Below are positions 53,727-61,973 of a DNA stretch of 64,000 nucleotides, piece by piece. The translations under genes were made by a program, and so were the position numbers. The first letter of the stretch is position 1. Each line of letters starts with the position of its first letter. The notes under the pieces were generated by a model that was given only the letters and a program-made list of their open reading frames with translations, ran no database searches and was not told the DNA's origin. This DNA comes from Alloacidobacterium sp035547425 (GTDB lineage Bacteria; Acidobacteriota; Terriglobia; Terriglobales; Acidobacteriaceae), in NCBI GenBank assembly GCA_035547425.1, contig DASZUU010000029.1, positions 65,253 through 129,252 on the forward strand. The letters are read 5' to 3'.

Positions 53727-54470
53727 GTGCGCATTTCGCTGTTCATCACCTGCTATAACGACACGCTTTTTCCGGAAACCGGTAAAAGCGTCGTTCGCCT
53801 TCTGGAACGGCTGAGCCACCAAGTTGAGTTTCCGCTGGAGCAGACATGCTGCGGCCAGATGCACTACAACACCGGCTATCAGGCTGAAGCGATGCCCATG
53901 ATGCGCCGCTTCGTGGAAATTTTTCAAGATGCCGAGGTCGTCTGCATTCCATCTTCTTCTTGTGTTGCGATGATCCGCGACCATTATCCAAAAATGGCGG
54001 AAGCCTGCGGCGACTCTGCATTGGTTGAGAAAGTCAATGAGCTTCTGCCCAGGGTCTACGAGCTGAGCGAATTGCTGGTGAACAAGCTGGGGCTGGAAGA
54101 CGTCGGCGCCTATTACCCTCATCGTGTAACCTACCATGCCAGCTGTCATTCACTGCGCAGCCTGCATTTGGGCGATTTGCCGCTGCGGCTGTTACGAAAT
54201 GTCCGAGGCATCGATCTGGTTGAGATGCAGAACATCGACCAATGCTGTGGTTTCGGCGGCACCTTTGCCGTAAAGAATGGCGATGTATCTGCCGCCATGC
54301 TCGCCGACAAGATACGCTGCGTAGAAAATACCCAGGCCGAATCCTGCACCGCTGTCGACAATTCCTGCCTGATGCACATCTTCGGCGGGCTGCATCGCCA
54401 GCGCACCGGCATCAAGACCGTGCATCTTGCCGAGATTCTCGCATCTACAGAGGAAGGAAAAGGCGAATGA
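53727..54470 (+). CDS. lutA: L-lactate oxidation protein LutA
   Basis: I place the start at the GTG at 53727 (MRISLFITCYNDTLFPETG), with GAGGAA 8 bases upstream; the frame also allows 53703. The product of 247 residues has the two cysteine-rich CCG domains of LutA and heterodisulfide-reductase-like proteins: PLEQTCCGQMHYNTGY, IPSSSCVAM, HASCHSLR and DQCCGFGGTFAV. In LutABC it is the iron-sulfur subunit for oxidation of L-lactate to pyruvate. Its stop overlaps the lutB start in ATGA. Fucose breakdown by the neighbouring genes yields L-lactate, which explains its presence. Confidence 0.92.
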   Translation: MRISLFITCYNDTLFPETGKSVVRLLERLSHQVEFPLEQTCCGQMHYNTGYQAEAMPMMRRFVEIFQDAEVVCIPSSSCVAMIRDHYPKMAEACGDSALVEKVNELLPRVYELSELLVNKLGLEDVGAYYPHRVTYHASCHSLRSLHLGDLPLRLLRNVRGIDLVEMQNIDQCCGFGGTFAVKNGDVSAAMLADKIRCVENTQAESCTAVDNSCLMHIFGGLHRQRTGIKTVHLAEILASTEEGKGE

Positions 54471-55918
54471 GCATTCGCGTAGGAGAAGCAGCCGAAGCGC
54501 CTTCTTTTCAAAAAGCAGCTCTCCCGCTGCTCGATAACACCCAGCTGCGAAAAAATGTTCGCCACGCCACCAATGTCATCACCAACAAGCGCGCTATCGT
54601 TGTAGGCGAGCAACACGACTGGCAGCAGCTTCGCGCCGCCGCCAGTTCCATCAAGGAGCACACTCTCCGCTACTTGGATCACTATTTGCTTCAGTTTGAA
54701 GAGGCTTGCACAAAGGCTGGAGGGCATGTGCACTGGGCTGCCGATGCGGACGAAGCCAATCGCATCATCATCGATTTGGTAAAGCAATACGGCGGCAGCG
54801 AAGTCATCAAGGTCAAAACCATGACCTCAGATGAGATCGGACTCAATAAGGCATTTGAGGCCAATGGCATCCATCCGCATGAAACCGATCTTGCCGACAT
54901 GATTATCCAACTCGGTCACGACAAGCCATCGCATATTGTGGTGCCCGCGCTGCACAAGAACCGCCAGCAGGTTCGGGAAATTTTTATGCAGGCCATGGGT
55001 CTTTCCGAGCTTGGCGATAAGCCCGAAGACCTGACCAACGCTGCGCGCCATTATCTGCGTGAGAAATTCCTGAAAGTAAAAATAGGATTTTCCGGCGCAA
55101 ATTACCTTCTTGCAGATACCGGCGGTGTATGCGTTGTCGAATCTGAAGGCAACGGGCGCATGTGCCTGACACTGCCTGAAGTCTTGATTACCGTCGCCGG
55201 CATCGAAAAAGTCATTCCGTCATTCCGCGATCTGGAAGTGTTTCTCCAACTGCTGCCGCGTTCGGCAACCGGCGAGCGCATGAACCCCTACAATTCTCTC
55301 TGGACCGGCGTTCATACAGGAGATGGTCCGCAGCACTTTCACATCGTCTTGCTCGATAACGGCCGCACACGGCTTCTCAACGATCCAGAGGCCCGTCAGA
55401 CGCTTCATTGCATCCGTTGCGGCGCATGCCTCAATACCTGCCCGGTGTACCGCCAGACCGGAGGGCATGCCTATGGATCGATCTACGCAGGCCCTATCGG
55501 AGCCATCCTGACGCCGCAGCTTTTCGACATGCAGCACTCGCAGTCGCTCCCCTATGCTTCATCGCTCTGCGGAGCCTGCTATGAAGTTTGTCCTGTAAAG
55601 ATCAATATTCCTGAAGTCCTGATTCACTTGCGCGGCCGCGTGGTGCGTGAGCAGCAAAGTGGAGCGAACCTCGAAGCTGTCGGAATGAAAGCAATGGCCG
55701 GAATCTTTGCCAGCAGCCGACGCTTTGAAGCCGCGCAGCGCTTAGGACGACTCGGGCAATGGCCATTCGTCTCCGATGGCTGGGTCAGGCATCTGCCGGG
55801 CATGCTGGGGAACTGGACTTCCGTACGCGATTTGCGCCCCTTGCCAAAGCAGTCATTTCGCAATTGGTGGCGTGAGCGCGAAGCCGCAAAGACGCAAAAG
55901 GATAAAGCCGATGCCTGA
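54467..55918 (+). CDS. lutB: L-lactate oxidation iron-sulfur protein LutB
   Basis: The start at 54467 (MSIRVGEAAEAPSFQKAAL) overlaps the lutA stop; the frame is open further upstream but that part reads through lutA. The 483-residue protein has the LutB N-terminal domain (LRNN-type NVRHATNVITNKRAIVVG, KTMTSDEIGLNKAFEANGI). Two [4Fe-4S] sites, CIRCGACLNTCPVYRQTGGH and CGACYEVCPVKINIPEVL, lie near 315 and 365, and the C-terminal part is helical. It passes electrons from lactate, through LutA and LutC partners, to the chain. Its end overlaps lutC by 8 bases. Confidence 0.94.
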   Translation: MSIRVGEAAEAPSFQKAALPLLDNTQLRKNVRHATNVITNKRAIVVGEQHDWQQLRAAASSIKEHTLRYLDHYLLQFEEACTKAGGHVHWAADADEANRIIIDLVKQYGGSEVIKVKTMTSDEIGLNKAFEANGIHPHETDLADMIIQLGHDKPSHIVVPALHKNRQQVREIFMQAMGLSELGDKPEDLTNAARHYLREKFLKVKIGFSGANYLLADTGGVCVVESEGNGRMCLTLPEVLITVAGIEKVIPSFRDLEVFLQLLPRSATGERMNPYNSLWTGVHTGDGPQHFHIVLLDNGRTRLLNDPEARQTLHCIRCGACLNTCPVYRQTGGHAYGSIYAGPIGAILTPQLFDMQHSQSLPYASSLCGACYEVCPVKINIPEVLIHLRGRVVREQQSGANLEAVGMKAMAGIFASSRRFEAAQRLGRLGQWPFVSDGWVRHLPGMLGNWTSVRDLRPLPKQSFRNWWREREAAKTQKDKADA

Positions 55919-56549
55919 ATCATGGACTGCCCGTGAACAGATTCTCAGCCGCATTCGTTCTGCAAATACAGGCGTCAATATAGCCGCACGCGAAACCGAA
56001 TATGCGGCAATCGAGCGGGCCTATCAGCAAGCAGCTTCCATGAGCCGCGAAACAATACTCAGAACGTTTGCCGAGCGGCTGCATGAATACGATGCCCATG
56101 TCGTAGAAACTACATCCGCAGAAATCGCAAATGCTATCGCAGAAATTCTGAAGCGGAACAATCAGAAGTCCACAGTCATAGCGGAAACTTTTCCTGCGCA
56201 ACTTCTCCCCGAAGGATTTGCCTGGCTGCATGAGTCTCAAACAACCACTCTCGATCGAAGCACAATCGAAGGGGCAATCTCAGCGTGTGAGGCGGCAATT
56301 GCGCACACCGGCACCATCATCATCAAAGGAGCGCGCGAAATTACGCTCTTGCCCGACCGGTATCTGTGTGTGGTTTACGAAGACCAGGTAGTGGAAACTG
56401 TTCCCGAAGCGATCGCTGCGTTAGAAAAATACGCTGCCGAGTCTCTGACGTTTATCTCCGGCCCTTCCGCTACAGCCGATATTGAAATGACGCGCATCCG
56501 CGGTGTGCATGGGCCTCGATTCCTCGATGTAGTTCTCGTGAGAAACTAG
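55911..56549 (+). CDS. lutC: L-lactate oxidation protein LutC
   Basis: The start is the ATG at 55911 (MPESWTAREQILSRIRSAN) behind AAGGA; the longer frame from 55776 lies inside lutB. The 212-residue product is an LUD-domain protein: AEIANAIAEILKRN, CEAAIAHTGTIIIKGAREITLLPDRY, and the C-terminal GPSATADIEMTRIRGVHGP that is the signature of LutC/YkgG. It completes the LutABC complex. The gene ends in a 4-base overlap with the convergent fucose permease gene, so no terminator space exists between the two operons. Confidence 0.94.
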   Translation: MPESWTAREQILSRIRSANTGVNIAARETEYAAIERAYQQAASMSRETILRTFAERLHEYDAHVVETTSAEIANAIAEILKRNNQKSTVIAETFPAQLLPEGFAWLHESQTTTLDRSTIEGAISACEAAIAHTGTIIIKGAREITLLPDRYLCVVYEDQVVETVPEAIAALEKYAAESLTFISGPSATADIEMTRIRGVHGPRFLDVVLVRN

Positions 56550-57799
56550 GCCACGTGTTTCACGCGGTATCCACGCGTTGCGAAATAGAGCACGAATAGA
56601 TAGCAGACCAGCGGCACAAAAAACGCGTATTGAATATTAGACGCGTCCGAGATGCGACCCATGAGAGCAGGGAAGACCGCTCCGCCGAGAATCGCCATCA
56701 CCACCATGGACGCTCCCCGCTTGGTATAAGGCCCAAGATGGCGAATGCTGAGAGCGAAGATCGTAGGAAACATGATGGAGTGAAAAAATCCCAGCAATAC
56801 AATTCCCGCCAGCGCCGGAGCGCCGCCGATAAAAATCACCAGAAGCACAGATGCCACTGACCCGACAGCAAATGCGGCCAGCATGTGCACCGGCTGAATC
56901 TTCTTCATCAGCGCCGATCCCGCGAAGCGGCCAATCATGAATCCCAGCAGGTGCAGCTTGAGATAGTTTGCCGCCGAAGTATCCAGCGTGCCCGGATGCG
57001 TATGCTGTACAAAGCGAATCACGAAGCTAGCGACGCCAACCTGCGCGCCAATATAAAAAAACTGTGCCGCAACACCTTTCAGCAAATGCGGAAAGGCAAA
57101 AATCCCGGATAGTCCGGTTGATTCCTCTTCCGCCTTCTCTTCTTGAATGACCGGCAGCTTTGCAGCAAAGATAACGCACGCCATGGCAATAAAAACGCCA
57201 ACCATGAACAGATAGGGAAGCCGGACCACCTCTGCCTCATGTCCGGCGCCTGCGGCATGTGCGCGCGAAAGAATAAACGTCGATCCAAGAATAGGTGTTA
57301 CAACCGCGCCCACAGCGTTAAACGATTGCGCAACATTCAGGCGCTGTTCCGAAGTCTGCGGCGGCCCCAGAAAAGTCACATAAGGATTGGCGGAGACTTC
57401 CAGAAAAGATTGTCCGCAAGCCATGATGAACAATCCGAGTAAAAAAAAGGCATACAGGTGGACTGAAGCCGCCGGAATAAACAGGAAGGCTCCGAGAGCG
57501 CAAATCAGCAGCCCGCAAACAATCCCGCGTTGATAGCCGATCTTCTCCATCAACCGTCCCGCAGGCCACGCAGCTAAAAAATAGCCGCCGAAGAAGGCCA
57601 CCTGCACAAAGGAAGACTCAAAATCCGTGAGGTGAAATGCTCCCTTTAAATGAGGAATAAGAATGTCATTCAGGTTGACGCCGACCGCCCATAGAAAAAA
57701 CAGGCTTGTGATCAGAATCAACGGAAAAGCATAACGCCGCTCCGTCAGGGGTCCGCCGGTCTGCGGCGTCGATGAAGTAGAAATTCGTGTTACTGCCAT
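56546..57799 (-). CDS. fucP: L-fucose:H+ symporter, FucP-type MFS permease
   Basis: The 417-residue protein has 12 predicted membrane segments and the FHS-family features of FucP: FFLWAVGVNLNDILIPHLKGAFHL with an Asp in the first segment, QVAFFGGYFLAAWPAGRLMEKIGYQRGI, and MACGQSFLEVSANPYVTFLGPP in place of the usual ANPY motif. It would bring L-fucose across the inner membrane with a proton. The neighbours (diketo-deoxyfuconate hydrolase, L-fuconate dehydratase) make fucose far more likely than glucose or galactose. It lies 9 bases after the hydrolase gene and is the last gene of the operon. Confidence 0.92.
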   Translation of the reverse strand: MAVTRISTSSTPQTGGPLTERRYAFPLILITSLFFLWAVGVNLNDILIPHLKGAFHLTDFESSFVQVAFFGGYFLAAWPAGRLMEKIGYQRGIVCGLLICALGAFLFIPAASVHLYAFFLLGLFIMACGQSFLEVSANPYVTFLGPPQTSEQRLNVAQSFNAVGAVVTPILGSTFILSRAHAAGAGHEAEVVRLPYLFMVGVFIAMACVIFAAKLPVIQEEKAEEESTGLSGIFAFPHLLKGVAAQFFYIGAQVGVASFVIRFVQHTHPGTLDTSAANYLKLHLLGFMIGRFAGSALMKKIQPVHMLAAFAVGSVASVLLVIFIGGAPALAGIVLLGFFHSIMFPTIFALSIRHLGPYTKRGASMVVMAILGGAVFPALMGRISDASNIQYAFFVPLVCYLFVLYFATRGYRVKHVA

Positions 57800-57808
57800 A
57801 GCACGCAG

Positions 57809-58657
57809 CTATTCTCCGGCCACTACAGGGTTCGTTAATACGCCCAGCCCGCTCACTTCAATCGTGATCGTCTCTCCGGCACGTAGCCAGCGCTGTGGAG
57901 TGCGGCCCAGTCCTACACCCGCCGGCGTGCCGGTACTGATAATATCTCCAGCCTGCAGCGGGGTAATCGATGAAATATAGGCGATCAAATCCGGCAGTTT
58001 GAAAATCAACTCGCGGGTATTGGAATGCTGCAATACTTCACCGTCTATCGAGAGTTTTACATCCAGCGCATGAGGATCGGCGATCTCGTCTTTTGTCGTA
58101 ATCGCGGGGCCGATAGGAGCAAACGTGTTGAAGCTTTTTCCTAGAGTCCACTGTGTGGTCGCTAGCTGGATATCGCGCGCGCTTACGTCATTCAAAATCG
58201 TATAGCCGAAGACATGCTCCTCCCAGTCCGCGCTTTTTATGCGGCTTCCGCCCTTGCCGATCACGCAGGCGAACTCAGCTTCATAATCTGGCTGCGATGA
58301 GATGGAAGGCAGTTCGATAGGAGTGCCCGGTCCCACAATGGCTGAAGCTAATTTCAGAAAAATCGTAGGCACCTTCGGAATTTCCATCTTCGATTCGACC
58401 GCATGGTCGCGATAATTCAGACCTACGCAGAAGATGCGGGGTGGATCAAGCAGCGGAGCGAGCAAGCGCACTTCTGAACGCAGAATTTTGGAACTTGCGC
58501 TCTTCAATAATTCTTCCGCGGCATCGAGCGCCTCCGCGCCGCCATGAATGATAGAAAGCACGCTCCGGAAGCGCGACGATAGATCGATAATCGAATCTTC
58601 AACAAGGACACCGGGCCGTGCAATTCCATTTGCTTCAGAAAATGTAACCAGCTTCAT
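57809..58657 (-). CDS. 2,4-diketo-3-deoxy-L-fuconate hydrolase, FAH family
   Basis: The 282-residue protein belongs to the fumarylacetoacetate hydrolase family. FCVGLNYRDHAVESKMEIPKVPTIFLK is at about 75-101, and the metal-binding acidic residues are in DYEAEFACVIGKGG and DVSARDIQL. TLGKSFNTFAPIGP and ISTGTPAGVGLGR follow. In the non-phosphorylative L-fucose pathway it splits 2,4-diketo-3-deoxy-L-fuconate into pyruvate and L-lactate. The lactate product links this operon to lutABC on the other side of fucP. Its start overlaps the dehydratase stop by 4 bases (ATGA). Confidence 0.9.
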   Translation of the reverse strand: MKLVTFSEANGIARPGVLVEDSIIDLSSRFRSVLSIIHGGAEALDAAEELLKSASSKILRSEVRLLAPLLDPPRIFCVGLNYRDHAVESKMEIPKVPTIFLKLASAIVGPGTPIELPSISSQPDYEAEFACVIGKGGSRIKSADWEEHVFGYTILNDVSARDIQLATTQWTLGKSFNTFAPIGPAITTKDEIADPHALDVKLSIDGEVLQHSNTRELIFKLPDLIAYISSITPLQAGDIISTGTPAGVGLGRTPQRWLRAGETITIEVSGLGVLTNPVVAGE

Positions 58658-59955
58658 GCTTCTCTCCAGACTCGACCTTCAGGGTAACTGTAATCGCGCA
58701 ATGTTTCAGGATAAATCTCCGCGCTGTAGCCCGGCTTCTGCGGCAAAAGATAATGCGCATTGCGAATACGCACCGGGTCGACAAAATGTTCGTGCAAGTG
58801 ATCGACAAACTCCGTCACGCGATCTTTGAGTGTTGCGGAAACGCGCAGATAATCAAAAACCGAGAGATGCTGTACATACTCGCACAAACCAACGCCGCCT
58901 GCATGTGGGCAAACCGGAACGTTAAACTTTGCCGCCATTAGGATGACAGCCAGATTCTCATTCACTCCCGCCAGCCTGCAGCTGTCAATCTGGCACACGT
59001 CAATTGCTTCTGCCTGCATCAATTGCTTGAACATGACACGGTTATGGCAATGTTCTCCGGTTGCGATGCGTACCTGCGGAACCTCCCGGCGAATCCGAGC
59101 ATGGCCGAGAATATCATCGGGATTAGTCGGCTCTTCCATCCACCATGGATTCACTTCCGCCAGCATGCGCGTGCGGTCGATCGCTTCTCCCACATCCCAT
59201 TTCTGGTTTGCATCCATCATCAGCTTGTTTTCTGTACCGATGGCCTTCCGCAGCAAGCGCGCGCGCCGCAGATCATCCTCTGCATCGCCGCCGACTTTCA
59301 ATTTGAAATGCGTCCATCCGCCCGCCAACCCTTCGTTCGCCAGTCGAATAATTTTTTCATCGCTGTATCCAAACCATCCAGCGGAGGTCGTGTAAGCCGG
59401 GTAGCCTGTTTGGTCCAACTCTGCCAGCCGATCCGACATCCCTTTTTCGCGCTCGCGAAGCAATTGCAGCGCCTCTTCCGGCGTCAGCGCATCGTTGATG
59501 TAGCGGAAGTCAATGGCGCGAACGATCTCTTCAGCGTCCATCTCCGCAAGCAGCTTCCACAACGGCTTGTTCTGCACGCGTGCGTAAAGATCCCACACCG
59601 CATTCACCAGCGCGCCCGTTGCCAGGTGAATCACCCCCTTTTCCGGGCCCAGCCAGCGGAACTGGCTATCGGACGTCAGCTGCCGATAGAACGCGCCCAG
59701 ATCATCGGTAATCGCCGACAGATTGCGTCCAACCACAAAGCGCGAAAGGTACCGCAGCGCCTCGACGCAAAGTTCTGTTCCGCGCCCAAGTGTAAAAGTC
59801 AGGCCATAGCCCTGCAGCCCCTGGTTGGTTTCGAGAATGCAATACGCCGCCGAATAATCAGGATCGGTATTGACCGCATCCGATCCTATCTGGAATCGCG
59901 ATGTAGGAAAACGCAGATCGATCACCTGCGCATTGATAATCTTCAGTTCGCTCAA
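58654..59955 (-). CDS. L-fuconate dehydratase
   Basis: With a TTG start at 59955 (AAGGGG 8 bases before) the protein has 433 residues. The catalytic residues fall exactly at the positions of the characterised Xanthomonas enzyme: Lys220 in KLKVG, Asp248 in MDANQKW, Glu274 in MEEPTNPDDILGH, Glu301 in TGEH and His351 in CPHAGGVGLCEY. It dehydrates L-fuconate to 2-keto-3-deoxy-L-fuconate. It sits between the SDR dehydrogenase and the hydrolase that perform the next two steps. A divergent paralogue is at 18948. Confidence 0.95.
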   Translation of the reverse strand: MSELKIINAQVIDLRFPTSRFQIGSDAVNTDPDYSAAYCILETNQGLQGYGLTFTLGRGTELCVEALRYLSRFVVGRNLSAITDDLGAFYRQLTSDSQFRWLGPEKGVIHLATGALVNAVWDLYARVQNKPLWKLLAEMDAEEIVRAIDFRYINDALTPEEALQLLREREKGMSDRLAELDQTGYPAYTTSAGWFGYSDEKIIRLANEGLAGGWTHFKLKVGGDAEDDLRRARLLRKAIGTENKLMMDANQKWDVGEAIDRTRMLAEVNPWWMEEPTNPDDILGHARIRREVPQVRIATGEHCHNRVMFKQLMQAEAIDVCQIDSCRLAGVNENLAVILMAAKFNVPVCPHAGGVGLCEYVQHLSVFDYLRVSATLKDRVTEFVDHLHEHFVDPVRIRNAHYLLPQKPGYSAEIYPETLRDYSYPEGRVWREA

Positions 59956-59979
59956 TCGAAAACCCCTTCTCTCCTGTGA

Positions 59980-60738
59980 TTAAGCAGCGGTCCATCCGCC
60001 ATCGATTGGCAAAAGCGATCCGGTCATGAATTCCGCCTCATCGGAACAGACGTAGCGGATGATCGAAGCAATCTCTTCAGGCTTGCCGAGTCGTCCTACA
60101 GGCTGACGGGCGTTCAGTTCCGCGCGAACCTTCTCTTTTTCATTTGGATGGTACTTATCGAGATAGCCCTCAACAAAAGGCGTCTGCACCGTGCCTGGAC
60201 AGATGCAGTTGACACGCAGTTCCTTCGGATATTCCACCGCCAGCTGCCGCGTCATCGCCAGAACTGCGCCTTTCGTCGTGCAGTAAGCAAAGCGCTGCTT
60301 GATGCCGACCATCCCTGCAACAGACCCTATATTTACGATGCTCCCTTTGTTCTTCAATAGCAATGGCAGCAGGGCGCGCGTCACCAGATAAACGGACTTC
60401 ACATTGACTTCCATCAGTCGATCGAAATCATCAGGCTCAACGCGCGTGATATCGCCAACATGCGCGATTCCGGCGTTATTCACCAAGATATCCAGGCGGT
60501 CAAGTTGCGCTGCTACGGCTTCAATGGACTCCCGTTTCGTCACATCCATCAGCACCGCTTTCGCCTGCGGCAAGCTGGATGCGAGCGCCTTCGCTTTCTC
60601 CAGGTTTAAATCGGCAACGATCACCGCAGCACCGGCGCGGGCCAGCTCCTTGCAGGTAGCTTCGCCAATCCCGCTGGCGCCGCCCGTTACTAATGCGTGC
60701 TTGCCGTCCAGGCGAAAAGCATCCGTATGACTTGTCAT
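59980..60738 (-). CDS. SDR dehydrogenase, probable 2-keto-3-deoxy-L-fuconate dehydrogenase
   Basis: The 252-residue short-chain dehydrogenase has ALVTGGASGIGEATCKELARAGA for NAD(P) binding, LDILVNNAGIAHVG, the catalytic YCTTK near 155-159 and CPGTVQTPFVEGYL. It most likely oxidises 2-keto-3-deoxy-L-fuconate to the 2,4-diketo acid, the step between its two neighbours. It could instead be the L-fucose dehydrogenase of the first step, since only one SDR gene is present. Its start overlaps the binding-protein stop by 4 bases. Confidence 0.87.
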   Translation of the reverse strand: MTSHTDAFRLDGKHALVTGGASGIGEATCKELARAGAAVIVADLNLEKAKALASSLPQAKAVLMDVTKRESIEAVAAQLDRLDILVNNAGIAHVGDITRVEPDDFDRLMEVNVKSVYLVTRALLPLLLKNKGSIVNIGSVAGMVGIKQRFAYCTTKGAVLAMTRQLAVEYPKELRVNCICPGTVQTPFVEGYLDKYHPNEKEKVRAELNARQPVGRLGKPEEIASIIRYVCSDEAEFMTGSLLPIDGGWTAA

Positions 60739-61973
60739 CGAAAATTGATCCTCTGCGCATCGATGCGCTGTTGTGCTCGGGCCAGAATTTCAGCCGAAGG
60801 CTCATCGGTTTTCAGTGCTTCCATGGCTACATCATTCAAAATCTCGGCAAATGCCGGCAGATTGCGGCTTCTGGGCAACTTGCGAGCGCCCAGCGAAATC
60901 TCCTCAATTCTTTCGTAAGCAGGAATCGCTTGCTGCACACCGGCGTCGCGCCAGGTAGACAGGCGAACCCCAACCGTGCCGTGCTTCACGATGCCCTTGT
61001 CCCGCTCTGCATGAGTCAGAAAATGTAGAAACTCGTATGCAGCGTCCTTGTTCTTTGATCCGGTGCCGATGCCCAGCGTCCAGAACACAGAGAGGGAAGC
61101 CGGCGGTTTGCCTTGATCGGAAGGAATCGGAGCAATCGAAATCTTTCCGCGCAATGGAGATCCCGGGCGATCGCAGCGCGCGGCAAAGCCAAACCAGTTC
61201 ACCATCATTGCAATCGATCCCGAAAGAACTACATCACCGGAGCGCGTTGAATCGAAATCCTCCGCATTCGGATAGCACATCGAAGCATCCCGAATCGTGT
61301 TGCGGTAGAAATCGAGTGCTGCCCTTGCTTCCTTCGTATCCAGGATCGCGTTGCCGTCCTTGTCTTCAAACTCGCCGCCGCGGCTCCAAAGCTGCAGTGC
61401 AAAATCGTAGAGTGTATTGTGCCCATCGGGAAATGCGGCAAAAAGAGTTCCGTATAAATTGTCAGCCGGCCTGGTAAAAAAACGCGCAATATCGGCAAAC
61501 TCTTCCCATGTGGCCGGCGGCTTCAAATCGTAACCGTATTTGTTATGAAAAGCTTTTTGTTCCTCAGAATTCTCAAACAGATCGCGGCGATAAATCAGGC
61601 ATTCCGGGCCATCATGCCAGGGCAGCGTGTAAAGCTTGTCGCCAAAAAGCAGCGGATCAACAATCGATTGCGCCCACCCCTGCGGCCAGTCAACGACTGG
61701 TTTCTGTTGCAGGTAAGGCGTCAGCTCTTCAATCGCGCCTTCCTCCACAGCTTCAGCCAGCCAGTCCGTGCTGATGTAGCCAATGTCCCAGGCGCCCGAG
61801 CGCAAGCCATTCTTCTCGAACATCTCGTCGTGCAGTTTGTGCAGATCGAAAGGTATCGCCTCAAACTCAACTTCCGGATGGCTCTCCTGATAGAGCGCTA
61901 TTTCTTCGGCAAGCGCGTTCTCAAAATCGCTGAATTCGCGTACTGCTATGCGCAAACGTGTCTTAGGCATCAT
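60735..61973 (-). CDS. Family-1 solute-binding-like protein without a signal peptide, fucose operon
   Basis: The 412-residue protein resembles sugar-binding proteins of ABC importers: YQESHPEVEFEAIPFDLHKLHDEMFEKN, WDIGYISTDWLAEAVEEGAIEEL, LYTLPWHDGPECLIYRRDLFE and KNKDAAYEFLHFLTHAERDKGIV. It starts MMPKTRLRIAVREFSD with no hydrophobic signal, and no other start would add one. No permease or ATPase gene is near. It is packed between the Gfo/Idh gene (no gap) and the SDR gene (4-base overlap), so it is made together with cytoplasmic enzymes. It may bind fucose or a fuconate intermediate inside the cell. The same pairing with a fuconate dehydratase occurs at 17789-20192. Confidence 0.8.
   Translation of the reverse strand: MMPKTRLRIAVREFSDFENALAEEIALYQESHPEVEFEAIPFDLHKLHDEMFEKNGLRSGAWDIGYISTDWLAEAVEEGAIEELTPYLQQKPVVDWPQGWAQSIVDPLLFGDKLYTLPWHDGPECLIYRRDLFENSEEQKAFHNKYGYDLKPPATWEEFADIARFFTRPADNLYGTLFAAFPDGHNTLYDFALQLWSRGGEFEDKDGNAILDTKEARAALDFYRNTIRDASMCYPNAEDFDSTRSGDVVLSGSIAMMVNWFGFAARCDRPGSPLRGKISIAPIPSDQGKPPASLSVFWTLGIGTGSKNKDAAYEFLHFLTHAERDKGIVKHGTVGVRLSTWRDAGVQQAIPAYERIEEISLGARKLPRSRNLPAFAEILNDVAMEALKTDEPSAEILARAQQRIDAQRINFR

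Noticed and set aside
59023..59979. 318-residue plus-strand ORF opposite the L-fuconate dehydratase
   Set aside because: The opposite strand encodes all catalytic residues of the dehydratase. This frame has no recognisable domain or ribosome site.
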